A stretch of DNA of 50,299 nucleotides from Acidobacteriota bacterium (GCA_029781855.1 JAKOVX010000100.1:1-50299); one strand, 5' to 3'. Shown: positions 32,198 through 41,915, counted from the first letter of the stretch. Numbers and translations: made by a program. Notes: generated by a model not told the origin, from the sequence alone.

Positions 32198-34495
32198 ATG
32201 GCAGGAACAATTTCAAAAAGGTTGTCGAATTCGTTCGAAGGGGCTCTCGCTGGCGGCGGGGACCCCGCGACTTCTCCGCTTTATGTCTTCGGGCCTTTTT
32301 TGAAGCTCGTCGTGCTCGCGGGCGTTGCACATATTACTTTTGGAGCGACGGTATGGCTGGCCGTCTTTACCGTCGTGATGGTGTCGGCGATGTACCGTCA
32401 GGTAATGACCTGGGTCACCGACGGAAGCGGCGGGAGCGGACTGGCTGAGGATGAATTTGGGAGTTGGGCAGTCAAGGTCAACGCCGGCATTACGGTCATC
32501 GAGTACACGCTGACGTTCCTTGTGAGCATGGCGGCGCTTGTGACGTTTATTGCCGACCGTTTGCCGATATTGAATGAATCGATTTTCGGTTTTCAATATC
32601 GGACGTTCCTCGCGATCGGGTTAAGCATTATGACCGGCTTGATCGTAAACCGCGGCCCTAAGGTTTCTGCACGTGCATTCGGACCTGCCACTGCCGCGAT
32701 CCTTGCACTGTTGTGGATCATGATCATTGCCACGGTCATCCAACTTGGGTTTCACCTGCCGTCTTTCGATTTCAGAGCGTTTTCTCTTAGTCAGGTGAGT
32801 TTCACCGAGGGCGGCGAGGCCGTCCGTTCATCGTACCTTAACCTGACCCTCGGCGGATACGCCCGGATACTCGCGTTGATGACCGGGATCGAGATATTTG
32901 CAAATCTCGTTGCTGCATATGGCGGAACACGCGCAGAACGAAGCCGCAAGGCGTTCGGCAGTCTAGTCATCATTATGGGAACGACCGCACTTACGATGCT
33001 GATCGTTGGGCCGGCTATTTTGAACCTGTCCGATGCGACGAATCCGAATGTGTCCGTCTTTACCCAGACGATGGACAAACTCCTGCCGGCATGGGCGTCC
33101 TATATGGGAACGCTGATCGGCATCGCCGTTCTCCTTTCTGCCTCGGCCGCGGCGGCCCAAGGCGTGCAGAATTTGATGCTCGGGCTCCGCTACAGACATT
33201 ACGTGCCGGCGTCAATGGGCCAGCGAAACGTTCACGATGTAGCTGATCGGCCGGTGATGGCAATGCTGATCGTGATATCCGCCTGTTTCCTGGGGTTCGG
33301 GACGCACGAAGAGACATATTTGGCTCTCTACGCTGCCGGAGTATTCATTCTTCTTAGCATGACCGGCTGGGCTGCTTCAAAGCGTCTGTATCGCGAAAGG
33401 GCGAGCCGAAAATTATTTAGCCGCTATTTTTCATTCTTCGGAACGATCATCGCCGCATTGTTGACCACAGGAGCGACTTTTATCATTTTCGAAGAGCGGT
33501 TTTTCGAGGGAGCCTGGTCTTATTTCCTGATGGTTCCGCTCTTCTATTTGGTATTTGGCTATTACCGAAAACGCCTCGGCACACCGCCGTCAGTCGAAGA
33601 TCGCCTAGGCTCGATTATTTGCGAACAGCGGTATCTACCGATGTCGCTTCAACAAAACGCCGAGGAAAAATCCAAGTTCCGCAAGGTTGTAGTGCCGCTG
33701 AACGGTACTTCGCTCGCCGAGCAGGTTCTCGCGACCGCACGTTCGTTTGCACGGGCGCTCGGTGCCGAATTGAAGCTCGTCGCCGTCCTCAAGGAAAAGA
33801 AACCGGACAAACGCAGCCAACGCGAGTATCTTGAAATGGTCACGCAGCTGATCGTGGACGACGGACTAAATGCGAATTACAACATCCGATCCGGAGATCC
33901 CGCCGCCGAGATCGCCAAATTTACTTTGGAAGAGGAAGCGGACCTGATCATTATGACAACGCGCGGGAGATTTGCGGTTGATGACATACTGTCGGACAGC
34001 ATAGCCAAATCAGTTGTCAAGAAGACGCTTACGCCCACAATGCTCATTCGTCCGACGGACAACTGGCGAAGCCGGCGGTCGAAATTCAAACGGATCCTTG
34101 TCGCACTTGACGGCTCGGAGGCAGCCGAATCCGTCTTGCCATATGTCCACACCTTCTGGGAGACGTTCGACAGCCGGGTGACACTGCTCTCAGTCCCTGA
34201 GGGTTCAGAATCTGAAGAATTTGGAGAAAAGATCGAGGTCTATTTGGACGATGTGGCTGAAGCTCTTCGTAACGAAGGGATGGAGGTCGAATCGGTGGTA
34301 ACCGGCTCCGGTCCGGCACGAACGGTCCTTTCGTACAGCAAAGACAAAGAAATTGATCTCATCATAATGGCCTCGCACGGCCGCGGCGGGACAGATCGCG
34401 ACTCGATCCATCTGGGAAGTGTCGCAGATCGCGTAGTCCAGGAAACCGAGTGTCCCGTTCTTATTATTCCGCTGACGCAAAGCGACGGAGGTTGA
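32198..34495 (+). CDS. APC-type permease fused to two universal stress protein domains
   Basis: 765 residues. Residues 1-465 form a transporter with about 11-12 helices of the amino acid-polyamine-organocation type (ITVIEYTLTFLVSMAALVTFIA, ILALLWIMIIATVIQLGF, IIMGTTALTMLIVGPAIL, LIGIAVLLSASAAAAQGVQN). A first UspA domain (about 485-620, KVVVPLNGTSLAEQVLATA, LIIMTTRGR) and a second (about 625-765, RILVALDGSEAAESVLPYV, DLIIMASHGRGGTDRDSIHLGSVADRVV) follow. The second has a complete G-2x-G-9x-G(S/T)-like ATP site; the first is less conserved. Such fusions suggest transport gated by nucleotide binding. The transported solute is unknown. Confidence 0.88.
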   Translation: MAGTISKRLSNSFEGALAGGGDPATSPLYVFGPFLKLVVLAGVAHITFGATVWLAVFTVVMVSAMYRQVMTWVTDGSGGSGLAEDEFGSWAVKVNAGITVIEYTLTFLVSMAALVTFIADRLPILNESIFGFQYRTFLAIGLSIMTGLIVNRGPKVSARAFGPATAAILALLWIMIIATVIQLGFHLPSFDFRAFSLSQVSFTEGGEAVRSSYLNLTLGGYARILALMTGIEIFANLVAAYGGTRAERSRKAFGSLVIIMGTTALTMLIVGPAILNLSDATNPNVSVFTQTMDKLLPAWASYMGTLIGIAVLLSASAAAAQGVQNLMLGLRYRHYVPASMGQRNVHDVADRPVMAMLIVISACFLGFGTHEETYLALYAAGVFILLSMTGWAASKRLYRERASRKLFSRYFSFFGTIIAALLTTGATFIIFEERFFEGAWSYFLMVPLFYLVFGYYRKRLGTPPSVEDRLGSIICEQRYLPMSLQQNAEEKSKFRKVVVPLNGTSLAEQVLATARSFARALGAELKLVAVLKEKKPDKRSQREYLEMVTQLIVDDGLNANYNIRSGDPAAEIAKFTLEEEADLIIMTTRGRFAVDDILSDSIAKSVVKKTLTPTMLIRPTDNWRSRRSKFKRILVALDGSEAAESVLPYVHTFWETFDSRVTLLSVPEGSESEEFGEKIEVYLDDVAEALRNEGMEVESVVTGSGPARTVLSYSKDKEIDLIIMASHGRGGTDRDSIHLGSVADRVVQETECPVLIIPLTQSDGG

Positions 34496-34506
34496 AAAAC
34501 GAAAAA

Positions 34507-34532
34507 AATGCTCGCCCAACCGGACGAGCATT
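34507..34532. terminator. Bidirectional terminator
   Basis: AATGCTCG / CGAGCATT plus inner CC/GG pairs with a single mismatch, loop AACC, flanked by AAAAAAA on the left. It lies between the convergent transporter-Usp and etfA genes. Confidence 0.7.
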
Positions 34533-34554
34533 CAACATCTGGTTTGGTGACGAA

Positions 34555-35526
34555 CTAGCCCTTGGCCTTATTGATCTCCTCGATCATCGTAGGAACAGCC
34601 TCAAACAAATCGCCGACGATGCCGTAGTCAGCAATGTCAAATATCGGTGCCTCGGCGTCCTTGTTGATCGCCACGATAGTACCCGAATTCTTCATTCCGA
34701 CGATGTGCTGTATAGCACCTGAGATTCCGAGTGCAATGTAAAGTTTCGGAGCTACGGTCTGGCCGGACGACCCGATCTGGCGATCGATCGGCAGCCATTC
34801 GCTGTCGCAGATCGGTCGGGACGCTGCAAGGTCCGCACCGAGAGAATCTGCCAATTGTTGAGCGATCGCGATGTTCTCTTCGGATTTAATACCGCGGCCG
34901 ACCGCAACGATGACCTCCGATTTGCTCAGATCGACCGTCGCTTTCGCTTCCTGGAACGGAGCTTCCGGCGTCATCCGGATATTTCCGACATTTACTTCCA
35001 TCGTTTCGACAGTGGCACTCCCTTTTTCAGCAGTGTCGCCGCGGAACGATCCAGATTGAAACGTCACAAAATAAGGTGCGTCGCCGCCGACAGTGACATC
35101 TGCATCGAGCTTTCCTAGAAATATTCTACGGGTCAGCACCAACTTTCCGCCCTCGGCCTTATAGCGAATACAGTCCCCAACGACCTCACGGCCCAGCCGC
35201 GCCGCTACCTTCGGTGCGAAATCACGCACCTGATAGGTATGTGACATCACGACGTATTGCGGATTTTCGGCCTTGATGACCTGTTCCCACGCATCGGCGT
35301 AACCATCGGGCGTGTATGTGCCAAGTTTTGCGTTTTTCGCGACGATGACCTTTTCGAGGTTGTAGCCGAAAATATCCTGCGCGAGCGAGCAGTCCTTGTC
35401 GCACGGTATAACGGCCGAGACTTTCAACCCAAGGTCCTTCCCGATGCTCTGTGCGGCGGCGATCGCCTCGAGCGAGGTTTTGCTCAAGACGCAATCTTTA
35501 TGTTCGATAAATACCAGAATGCTCAT
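34555..35526 (-). CDS. etfA: Electron transfer flavoprotein alpha subunit
   Basis: 323 residues, normal length. N-terminal alpha/beta domain (about 1-190) and the C-terminal FAD-binding domain with VAVGRGIKSEENIAIAQQLADSLGA, the signature LYIALGISGAIQHIVGM, and AINKDAEAPIFDIADYGIVGDLFEAVP. The heterodimer with EtfB passes electrons from acyl-CoA and other dehydrogenases to the quinone pool via ETF-QO. It overlaps etfB by 4 bases (ATGA). It lies downstream of the fatty-acid synthesis cluster on the same strand. Confidence 0.97.
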   Translation of the reverse strand: MSILVFIEHKDCVLSKTSLEAIAAAQSIGKDLGLKVSAVIPCDKDCSLAQDIFGYNLEKVIVAKNAKLGTYTPDGYADAWEQVIKAENPQYVVMSHTYQVRDFAPKVAARLGREVVGDCIRYKAEGGKLVLTRRIFLGKLDADVTVGGDAPYFVTFQSGSFRGDTAEKGSATVETMEVNVGNIRMTPEAPFQEAKATVDLSKSEVIVAVGRGIKSEENIAIAQQLADSLGADLAASRPICDSEWLPIDRQIGSSGQTVAPKLYIALGISGAIQHIVGMKNSGTIVAINKDAEAPIFDIADYGIVGDLFEAVPTMIEEINKAKG

Positions 35527-36299
35527 ATGACGCGGACCTCCGTTCTCAATTTCTCGACGAGCTCGACCGCTCCCGCCTTCGCATTACCGTCGCCGAGTAT
35601 CTGCGTCTGTTTCGATTTGAGCGGCAGATAAACTTTCTCGATCTTCGACGCAGAAGCAAAAGCATCGATCGCCGGTGTGACATCGCGGATATCTTTCTTT
35701 TTGGCGGCCATGATGCCCTTAAGCGAGGCGTACCGGATCTGAGAGATTCCAGACTGTATGGTAAGTAATGCCGGCAATTTATACGTGAACCATTGATACC
35801 AACCGCTCTCAAGCTCGCGTTTGACACGAAGAGTGTCGCCGAGGCTTGCCTTGTCCACCTCGATTACAATAGTTGCGTGCGGAATGCCGAGCAATTCGGC
35901 AAGTATCACACCCGTCTGGCCGTGGCTCGCATCATCAGACTGCAGACCGGTGAACACAAGGTCGGCGTTCTCATCCCGGATCGCGTCAGCGATCGCCTTA
36001 GCGATCTGATACGGCGAAAGTGCCTTGCTGTCCTCAACTACCACATGGATCGCACGGTCCGCTCCGCGGGCAAGAGCGTCCTTAATTACCGTTTTCGCGG
36101 TCTGGGGCCCAAGCGTGCAAACGACGACCTCTCCTTCGCCCTTGGCCTCGACAGTTCGCAATGCTTCCTCCAGGGCGTAACCGTCGGATTCGTTGGTCTG
36201 TTGAGACACGTCCGATTCGTTGATCCATTTCTCGTCGCCGGCGATGCGCAGAACCGCATCCCTGTTGGCGACCTGTTTCATCAATACAATTATCTTCAT
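35523..36299 (-). CDS. etfB: Electron transfer flavoprotein beta subunit
   Basis: 258 residues, normal length. KIIVLMKQVANRDAVLRI at the N-terminus, ALEEALRTVEAKGEGEVVVCTLGP and LVFTGLQSDDASHGQTGVILAELLGIPHATIV (the AMP-binding loop) are as in EtfB. It forms the electron-transfer heterodimer with EtfA. No Shine-Dalgarno is seen; a short palindrome lies just upstream of the ATG. Confidence 0.97.
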   Translation of the reverse strand: MKIIVLMKQVANRDAVLRIAGDEKWINESDVSQQTNESDGYALEEALRTVEAKGEGEVVVCTLGPQTAKTVIKDALARGADRAIHVVVEDSKALSPYQIAKAIADAIRDENADLVFTGLQSDDASHGQTGVILAELLGIPHATIVIEVDKASLGDTLRVKRELESGWYQWFTYKLPALLTIQSGISQIRYASLKGIMAAKKKDIRDVTPAIDAFASASKIEKVYLPLKSKQTQILGDGNAKAGAVELVEKLRTEVRVI

Positions 36300-36305
36300 A
36301 TAAGT

Positions 36306-36323
36306 AATGAATGGCTATTCATT
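36306..36323. promoter_or_regulatory. Palindrome just upstream of etfB
   Basis: AATGAAT GGCT ATTCATT: 7-bp arms, 4-base loop, ending 7 bases from the etfB start. Could be an operator or an RNA hairpin affecting ribosome access; only symmetry supports it. Confidence 0.35.
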
Positions 36324-36377
36324 CATATCTTAGAGTAAATCTCAATTTGGCACAACACCGCATTGCCGCAAGTCAGA

Positions 36378-37619
36378 TCAATCTTTATACCGCTTGAAGA
36401 TCAGGCATGCGTTCGTTCCGCCAAAGCCGAAATTGTTCGACAGAACGTAGTCGACTTCGGCCGGCCGCGGGGCATTCGGCACGTAGTCGAGATCGCAATC
36501 GGGATCGGGAAATTCGTAGTTGATCGTCGGCGGCAGCATATTTTCCATCAGAACTTTGACGGAAAACACGGCCTCGAGTCCGCCGGCGGCACCCAGAGCG
36601 TGGCCGGTCATCGATTTTGTCGAGCTTACCGGGATCGTGTACGCAGCCTCGCCAAACACCTTTTTGATCGCGAGCGTCTCAAATTTGTCGTTATATGGCG
36701 TCGACGTTCCGTGAGCGTTGATGTAACCGATCTCTTCGGGAAATATGCCGGCGTCCTTCAACGCTCGCTGCATGACACGGATCGCCCCCGAGCCTGTCTC
36801 GTCGGGCATCGTCACGTGAAACGCGTCACCGCTCATTCCGTATCCGACGATCTCTGCCAGAATGTTAGCTCCGCGGGCCTTGGCGAATTCCAATTCTTCG
36901 AGGATCAGTAAACCGGCACCTTCGCCGATCACAAATCCGTCCCGTTCGAGATCAAACGGCCGCGATGCGTGTTTCGGGTCATCGTTTCGCGTTGATAATG
37001 CCCGCATCGACGCGAATCCCGCCACCGACATCGGCGTGATCGCACTCTCGGCTCCGCCGCAGATCATCGCGTCCGCGTCACCGCGTTCGATCAACCTGAA
37101 GCTGTCTCCGATAGCGTGGGCTCCCGCCGAACAGGCCGTTGCCGTCGCGGAATTTGGCCCTTTGGCTCCGTGGCGGATCGAAACGTTGCCTGACGCAAGG
37201 TTTACAATGGCCGAAACGATAAAGAACGGCGAAACGCGGTCAGGACCGGAATTGAGCAGCTTTTCGTGCTCACGCTCGATCGCCCAGAAATCACCGATGC
37301 CGGAACTAATGTATGTCCCGACCATCTCAGCATTGGATTCGTCGATCGCTAGTCCGCTGTGCTTCATCGCCTCGTCCGACGCGGCCATAGCAAAGTGCGT
37401 AAATGCACCCATTCGCCTCGCTTCCTTCTTATCGAGGAACGATAGAGGGTCGAAATCCTTGACCTCGCAGGCAAATTTTGCTGAATAATTCGAGGCGTCG
37501 AACTTCTTGATGTAGTCCGCGCCGCTCTCGCTGTTCATCAACGCCCGCCAAGTCGACGGAACGTCATTCCCGACCGGCGTCACCAACCCGAGACCTGTAA
37601 CTACTACACGACGTTTCAT
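36378..37619 (-). CDS. fabF: Beta-ketoacyl-ACP synthase II
   Basis: 413 residues from the ATG at 37619, where the conserved [18 protein letters not shown] begins; the open frame further upstream is an artefact of the neighbouring inverted repeat. Catalytic triad of elongating condensing enzymes: [13 protein letters not shown] (Cys), [11 protein letters not shown] (His) and [13 protein letters not shown] (Lys/His), ending [14 protein letters not shown]. It elongates acyl-ACP with malonyl-ACP. Last of the fatty-acid cluster (fabH, fabD, acpP, fabF), separated from acpP by a long hairpin. Confidence 0.97.
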   Translation of the reverse strand: MKRRVVVTGLGLVTPVGNDVPSTWRALMNSESGADYIKKFDASNYSAKFACEVKDFDPLSFLDKKEARRMGAFTHFAMAASDEAMKHSGLAIDESNAEMVGTYISSGIGDFWAIEREHEKLLNSGPDRVSPFFIVSAIVNLASGNVSIRHGAKGPNSATATACSAGAHAIGDSFRLIERGDADAMICGGAESAITPMSVAGFASMRALSTRNDDPKHASRPFDLERDGFVIGEGAGLLILEELEFAKARGANILAEIVGYGMSGDAFHVTMPDETGSGAIRVMQRALKDAGIFPEEIGYINAHGTSTPYNDKFETLAIKKVFGEAAYTIPVSSTKSMTGHALGAAGGLEAVFSVKVLMENMLPPTINYEFPDPDCDLDYVPNAPRPAEVDYVLSNNFGFGGTNACLIFKRYKD

Positions 37620-37634
37620 ATTTCCAATGATTAA

Positions 37635-37692
37635 TGGTGAATGACGAGTGGTGAACGGCGACCATTCGCCGTTCACTGTTCATCATTCACCA
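37635..37692. repeat. Long imperfect hairpin between acpP and fabF
   Basis: Arms of 27 bp (left begins TGGTGAATGA and ends GTGAACGGCGA) with 5 mismatches and loop CCAT. GTGAA/TTCAC pieces repeat inside each arm. It fills the space between the acpP stop and fabF start, so it could attenuate or protect the transcript. Confidence 0.85.
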
Positions 37693-37699
37693 CTGATAA

Positions 37700-37939
37700 C
37701 TAAGCCGCCTTGTGCTGCTCGACGTATGCATACGCGTCGCGGACGCTCTGGATCTTCTCGGCGTCTTCGTCGGGAATTTCGATATCAAATTCCTCTTCGA
37801 AACGCATTACAAGCTCCACCAGATCGAGGGAATCTGCACCCAGATCCTCGATGAACCGCGCATTTTCTGTAACTTCTGCTTCATCAACACCCAACTCGTC
37901 GACGATGATCTGTTTGATCTTATCTTGTACTTCTGACAT
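37700..37939 (-). CDS. acpP: Acyl carrier protein
   Basis: 79 residues, acidic, normal length. Phosphopantetheine attachment Ser in [15 protein letters not shown]. It carries growing acyl chains for FabD, FabH and FabF encoded around it. CAGGAG lies 8 bases upstream of the ATG, a strong ribosome site consistent with high expression. Confidence 0.98.
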   Translation of the reverse strand: MSEVQDKIKQIIVDELGVDEAEVTENARFIEDLGADSLDLVELVMRFEEEFDIEIPDEDAEKIQSVRDAYAYVEQHKAA

Positions 37940-37952
37940 ATTTTCTCCTGTT

Positions 37953-38885
37953 TTATAGAGTTTCTAATGTATTGCTCAAACTACCAGAATCTTCAACATT
38001 TGCGTAGGCCACCTCGCGGTTGATCTGTCTGACCAATCCGGTCAGGACCTTACCGGGCCCGATCTCAACAAACTTGTCAACGCCTGCCGCCGTCAGTGTT
38101 TCCACCGACTGCAGCCATTTGACCGGCGACGAGACCTGCCGCGTCAACCTATCCGCAACCGACTTTGCCGTAATATTTGCGGCAGCGTCCACATTATGGA
38201 CAACCGGAAAACCAAAGTCGCCGTAATTCAATTCCGCAAGGTCCAGTGCGAGCCGCTCCTGCGCGGGCATCATCAGCGAACAATGGAACGGTGCTGAAAC
38301 GTTCAGCTTGATCGCCCGTTTGGCACCTTTTGCTTTCAAGATTTCGCATGCACGGTCGATCGCGTCATTGTTACCCGCGATCACCACTTGCAACGGCGAA
38401 TTGATATTTGCCGGGCTGCAAACCTGTCCCTGTGCCGCTTCCGCACAACCGGCCTCGACCGCGGCAACGTCGAGCCCAAGGATCGCGGCCATCGCTCCTA
38501 CTCCGACGGGCACTGCTTCCTGCATATATGTACCGCGTTTGCGAACCGTCCGCACAGCATCTTCAAATTTCAAAACGCCCGCCGCCACGAGAGCGGAATA
38601 CTCGCCGAGGCTGTGCCCTGCGACCAGATCCGGCTTCTGTGATCCTTCCTCGATCGCCGCCCGGTATGCCGCGATCGACACTGTCAGGATCGCCGGCTGG
38701 GTGTTCGCAGTAAGTTGAAGATCGGCCTCGCCGCCCGCGAAACACATCTCAGAAAGCTTGAAACCAAGAGCCTCATCCGCCGCTTCGAAAACCTCACGAG
38801 CCGCGCCGTAATTGTCAAAGAGGTCCTTACCCATCCCGACCGACTGGCTGCCCTGGCCGGGGAATATGTACGCCGTCTTGCCCAT
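37953..38885 (-). CDS. fabD: Malonyl-CoA:ACP transacylase
   Basis: 310 residues. [16 protein letters not shown] at the N-terminus, nucleophile elbow [16 protein letters not shown] (Ser), the Arg in [15 protein letters not shown], and [11 protein letters not shown] (catalytic His). It transfers malonyl from CoA to ACP. It starts immediately after the fabH stop with no gap and ends 13 bases before acpP. Confidence 0.97.
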   Translation of the reverse strand: MGKTAYIFPGQGSQSVGMGKDLFDNYGAAREVFEAADEALGFKLSEMCFAGGEADLQLTANTQPAILTVSIAAYRAAIEEGSQKPDLVAGHSLGEYSALVAAGVLKFEDAVRTVRKRGTYMQEAVPVGVGAMAAILGLDVAAVEAGCAEAAQGQVCSPANINSPLQVVIAGNNDAIDRACEILKAKGAKRAIKLNVSAPFHCSLMMPAQERLALDLAELNYGDFGFPVVHNVDAAANITAKSVADRLTRQVSSPVKWLQSVETLTAAGVDKFVEIGPGKVLTGLVRQINREVAYANVEDSGSLSNTLETL

Positions 38886-39872
38886 CTAAAACCTGATAAC
38901 TGTTCCGCCCCAGGTGACGCCGCCGCCAAAAGCCGTCAAGAGAGCCAGCGTCCCTTCCTTGATCCGGCCCGACTGGATGCACTCATCGATCGCGATCGGG
39001 ATCGATGCAGACGAGGTATTTCCCATTTCGGCAATATTCGAATAGACCTTCTCGTCCGGAACGCCGAGCCGAGCGGCGACCGCGTCTGTGATCCGCTGAT
39101 TTGCCTGATGCGGGATTACAATATCTATGTCATCGACCGTGTAGCCCGCCTTTTTCACCATCTCGGCCGATATGTCCGCCATCGAGCGAACCGCTACCTT
39201 GAAAAGCTCGTTGCCTTTCATCTTAAAGAAGTGCTGCCGGTCGTCGATCGTCTGATGCGATGTTCCGAGCTTGGTGCCTCCGCCCGGAGCGTAAAGCTGC
39301 TCCTCGTAACGTCCGTCGGACTTGATCTTTGTTGAAAGTATTCCCTTGCCTTCCGGCACTGGGCCGATCACCGCAGCTCCGGCACCATCGCCGAATATCA
39401 CGCACGTTCCGCGATCTGTGTAGTCGACGTACTTGGTCAAAACCTCAGCTCCGATTACCAGTGCATACCGGATCTGGCCGGTGCGGATCATAGACTCGAC
39501 CATAGTAAGGCCGTACAAAAATCCCGAGCATGCAGCAAAAACGTCCATTCCGGCTGCATTCGTCGCACCGATCTGTGCCTGGATCAAAGCTCCGGTGGAC
39601 GGCATGATCTGGTCGGGAGTCGTCGTCGCACACAGGATAATGTCAATATCCGTCGGTTCCAGCCCCGCTCGCTCAAGTGCCTGAAGCGCGGCCCTCGTGC
39701 CGAATTGCGATGTGTACTCGTTATCCGCTGCCTTATGTCGCTGCTTGATACCGGTACGCGTAGTTATCCACTCATCGTTGGTCTCGACCATCTTCTCCAG
39801 ATCGGCATTCGTTAAAATGCCCTCCGGATATGAGTGTCCCATCCCGATGATTCCCGCGTTTTGTCCTGTCAT
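38886..39872 (-). CDS. fabH: Beta-ketoacyl-ACP synthase III
   Basis: 328 residues from the ATG at 39872; a TTG at 39893 would add 7 residues, and neither has a clear ribosome site. Cys in MDVFAACSGFLYGL, His in IPHQANQRI, Asn in EMGNTSSASIPIA: the FabH triad. It condenses acetyl-CoA with malonyl-ACP to start fatty-acid synthesis. plsX, which usually lies between rpmF and fabH, is absent. Confidence 0.97.
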   Translation of the reverse strand: MTGQNAGIIGMGHSYPEGILTNADLEKMVETNDEWITTRTGIKQRHKAADNEYTSQFGTRAALQALERAGLEPTDIDIILCATTTPDQIMPSTGALIQAQIGATNAAGMDVFAACSGFLYGLTMVESMIRTGQIRYALVIGAEVLTKYVDYTDRGTCVIFGDGAGAAVIGPVPEGKGILSTKIKSDGRYEEQLYAPGGGTKLGTSHQTIDDRQHFFKMKGNELFKVAVRSMADISAEMVKKAGYTVDDIDIVIPHQANQRITDAVAARLGVPDEKVYSNIAEMGNTSSASIPIAIDECIQSGRIKEGTLALLTAFGGGVTWGGTVIRF

Positions 39873-39914
39873 TAAGTTTGAATTAGAACTCAAAATTTAA
39901 GTAATTTCAAAAAT

Positions 39915-40100
39915 CTATTCAGTTTCTTTGACGTCGATGATCTTGCGGCCTTTGTACATGCCGGTCTTGGCATCGATGCGATGCGGAACCTTGGCTTCGC
40001 CCGTGTTCTTATCAATGTAGAACTGCGGAGCCGTCAGGGCGTCGTGGGCTCGCCGAGTTCTGGTCCGGGCATGTGAATGTCGTCGTTTTGGATTTGGCAT
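39915..40100 (-). CDS. rpmF: 50S ribosomal protein L32
   Basis: 61 residues, MPNPKRRHSHARTRTRRAHD then a short C-terminal segment ending GRKIIDVKETE. The zinc-binding Cys pairs of some L32 proteins are absent, so this is a Cys-free form. GAGG lies 6 bases upstream. It follows the DUF177 gene, the classic yceD-rpmF arrangement. Confidence 0.95.
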   Translation of the reverse strand: MPNPKRRHSHARTRTRRAHDALTAPQFYIDKNTGEAKVPHRIDAKTGMYKGRKIIDVKETE

Positions 40101-40151
40101 TTGTTACCTCAAATAAATCGCCGCAATCGGAACATCGAGTGCCTTTTGCGG

Positions 40152-40664
40152 CTATCTTAGATCTTTCAGAGCCGACCATCGCGGGTCGATCTCATCTTCA
40201 TAGCACCTACAATCTATCAAATTTCGGTTTGAACCGCACTTGGGACACAAACCCTTACAATCTTCGCGGCAAATAAGCTGTTCGGGAAGCTCAAGGAATA
40301 TCTGCTCCCTAACGACCTCCGCGAGGTCGATCTTGCCGTCGATGACGAATGACTGGTCGAGATCTTCGCCCTCGAGAACCAACTCGTCGTCGCTCGGCTC
40401 GTCGGCCGCATCGACGAAAATATCGTCGAACTCAATTTCAAACTTCTGCGAAACCGGCTCCAGGCAGCGGATACATGCGATCTCCGCGTTTGCCGCGACC
40501 GAGCCCCTAACGTGGACCTTTTCGTCGATCTTCGCCGTTTCACCGGCAAACTTTACATCACCAGCGAGCGTCACCCCGTTAACATCAAGCTCGATCTCAT
40601 CAGGCGACAACGTTAGTTCGATCGCTTTCGGCCGGATGCCCACGTTTGCCAGTTCGATGATCAT
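40152..40664 (-). CDS. DUF177 (YceD) family protein
   Basis: 170 residues from the ATG at 40664 (MIIELANVGIRPKAIEL), where family similarity begins. DUF177 core: ACIRCLEPVSQKFEIEFDDIFV and a C-terminal Cys cluster (CREDCKGLCPKCGSNRNL, CRC) that may bind zinc. YceD proteins are tied to 23S rRNA maturation and are almost always next to rpmF, as here (51 bases upstream). First gene of the fatty-acid cluster. Confidence 0.9.
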   Translation of the reverse strand: MIIELANVGIRPKAIELTLSPDEIELDVNGVTLAGDVKFAGETAKIDEKVHVRGSVAANAEIACIRCLEPVSQKFEIEFDDIFVDAADEPSDDELVLEGEDLDQSFVIDGKIDLAEVVREQIFLELPEQLICREDCKGLCPKCGSNRNLIDCRCYEDEIDPRWSALKDLR

Positions 40665-40752
40665 TGTCAATATCGCAAAATCCGCTCTCAGCCACGCCGA
40701 AAGCAAAACCCTTATTATAGCTTCTCAACCAGTCGTGTCAAACAAATAGCGG

Positions 40753-41817
40753 TCACTTATGTGCCGAGCCGACAGCCTCGTCTATATTCGCAAAGCCTCG
40801 GTCACGAATGATCGCCGCTAATCCGGAGTTAACATCGCCGGCAAAAGTCGGCCCGGCGTAGACAAAACCCGTGTACGCCTGGACCAGCGACGCGCCCGCC
40901 GCGATCTTTTCGAAGGCGTCTTCCGCCGAGAAAATACCGCCGACACCGATGATCGGCAGCTTGCCGTTTGAATATTTGTAAATCAAGGAGATGACTTCCG
41001 TCGACCTCTTTGCGAGCGGCTTTCCGCTCAAACCGCCGGCCCCGATCTTATCGACGTCCGCGGTTCTCAGCCCATCTCTCGAGATCGTCGTATTGGTCGC
41101 GATAATGCCGGCAACGTCTTTGAGCACGCAAACGTCGACGGCCTGTTCGATCTCGGCCTCGGTCAGGTCGGGTGCGATCTTCACCAGCAAAGGCTTTCTC
41201 CCAAGCTCGGAATTCCGCTTTTGCAGAGTTCCGATCAGCTCGTCAAGGCTTTCCGCTTGCTGAAGTTCGCGTAAATTCGGCGTATTCGGGGACGAGATGT
41301 TTACGACGATGTAGTCGGCAACAGGATGGATCAGATCAAAGCACTCTAAATAGTTCGCCGTTGCCTCTTCGATCGGCACTTCCCTGTTCTTTCCGATGTT
41401 GACGCCGACGACGCATCGCCGCTTTATGTTTCTTAACCGCCCGGCAATTACCGCCGCCCCATCATTATTAAATCCGAGCCGGTTTATCAAAGCTCGATCC
41501 GCCTGCAGACGAAACAGGCGCGGTTTCGGGTTTCCGGGCTGCGGCTCTAAGGTCACGGTACCGACTTCGACAAACCCGAAGCCGAGCGACGCAAGCTGGT
41601 TGACGACCGTCCCATTTTTGTCGAATCCCGCAGCAACGCCCAGTGGACTGGAAAACCTGAGCCCGAAACGGCCTACTTCGAGTGCTGGAAATTCCTCGGA
41701 TCGCTGAAATAATGAAGCACCGCCGAGCTTCAACGCCTCGATCCCGAGCTCGTGTGCCCGTTCAGCGTCGAGGCCAAACATCACCGGCCGTATCAGTTTT
41801 TCCCAGAGTTTTGCCAT
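40753..41817 (-). CDS. pyrD: Dihydroorotate dehydrogenase (quinone), class 2
   Basis: 354 residues. The N-terminal helical extension (WEKLIRPVMFGLDAERAHELGIEALK) marks the membrane-associated class 2 enzyme. FMN-site segments LGVAAGFDKNGTVVNQLASLGFGFVEVGTVT, VNISSPNTPNLRELQ (catalytic base Ser), and LLVKIAPDLT, GIIATNTT, IIGVGGIFSAEDA follow. It oxidises dihydroorotate with quinone as acceptor in pyrimidine synthesis. It is divergent from pyrR, with both starting from the same 98-base gap. Confidence 0.96.
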   Translation of the reverse strand: MAKLWEKLIRPVMFGLDAERAHELGIEALKLGGASLFQRSEEFPALEVGRFGLRFSSPLGVAAGFDKNGTVVNQLASLGFGFVEVGTVTLEPQPGNPKPRLFRLQADRALINRLGFNNDGAAVIAGRLRNIKRRCVVGVNIGKNREVPIEEATANYLECFDLIHPVADYIVVNISSPNTPNLRELQQAESLDELIGTLQKRNSELGRKPLLVKIAPDLTEAEIEQAVDVCVLKDVAGIIATNTTISRDGLRTADVDKIGAGGLSGKPLAKRSTEVISLIYKYSNGKLPIIGVGGIFSAEDAFEKIAAGASLVQAYTGFVYAGPTFAGDVNSGLAAIIRDRGFANIDEAVGSAHK

Positions 41818-41876
41818 TGCTCGTCGTGTTGATTTTAGATGAACCGATCGGATATCAAAACTTAAGGAAACAAACT

Positions 41877-41905
41877 TTGAACTTTCGACATTCCTTTGTT
41901 ACGAT
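41877..41905 (+). promoter_or_regulatory. Putative promoter of pyrR
   Basis: TTGAAC, 17-base spacer, TACGAT. The expected transcription start is only a few bases before the ATG at 41916, so translation from that codon would be nearly leaderless; use of the ATG at 41955 is the alternative. Confidence 0.5.
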
Positions 41906-41915
41906 TTGCTAGCAA

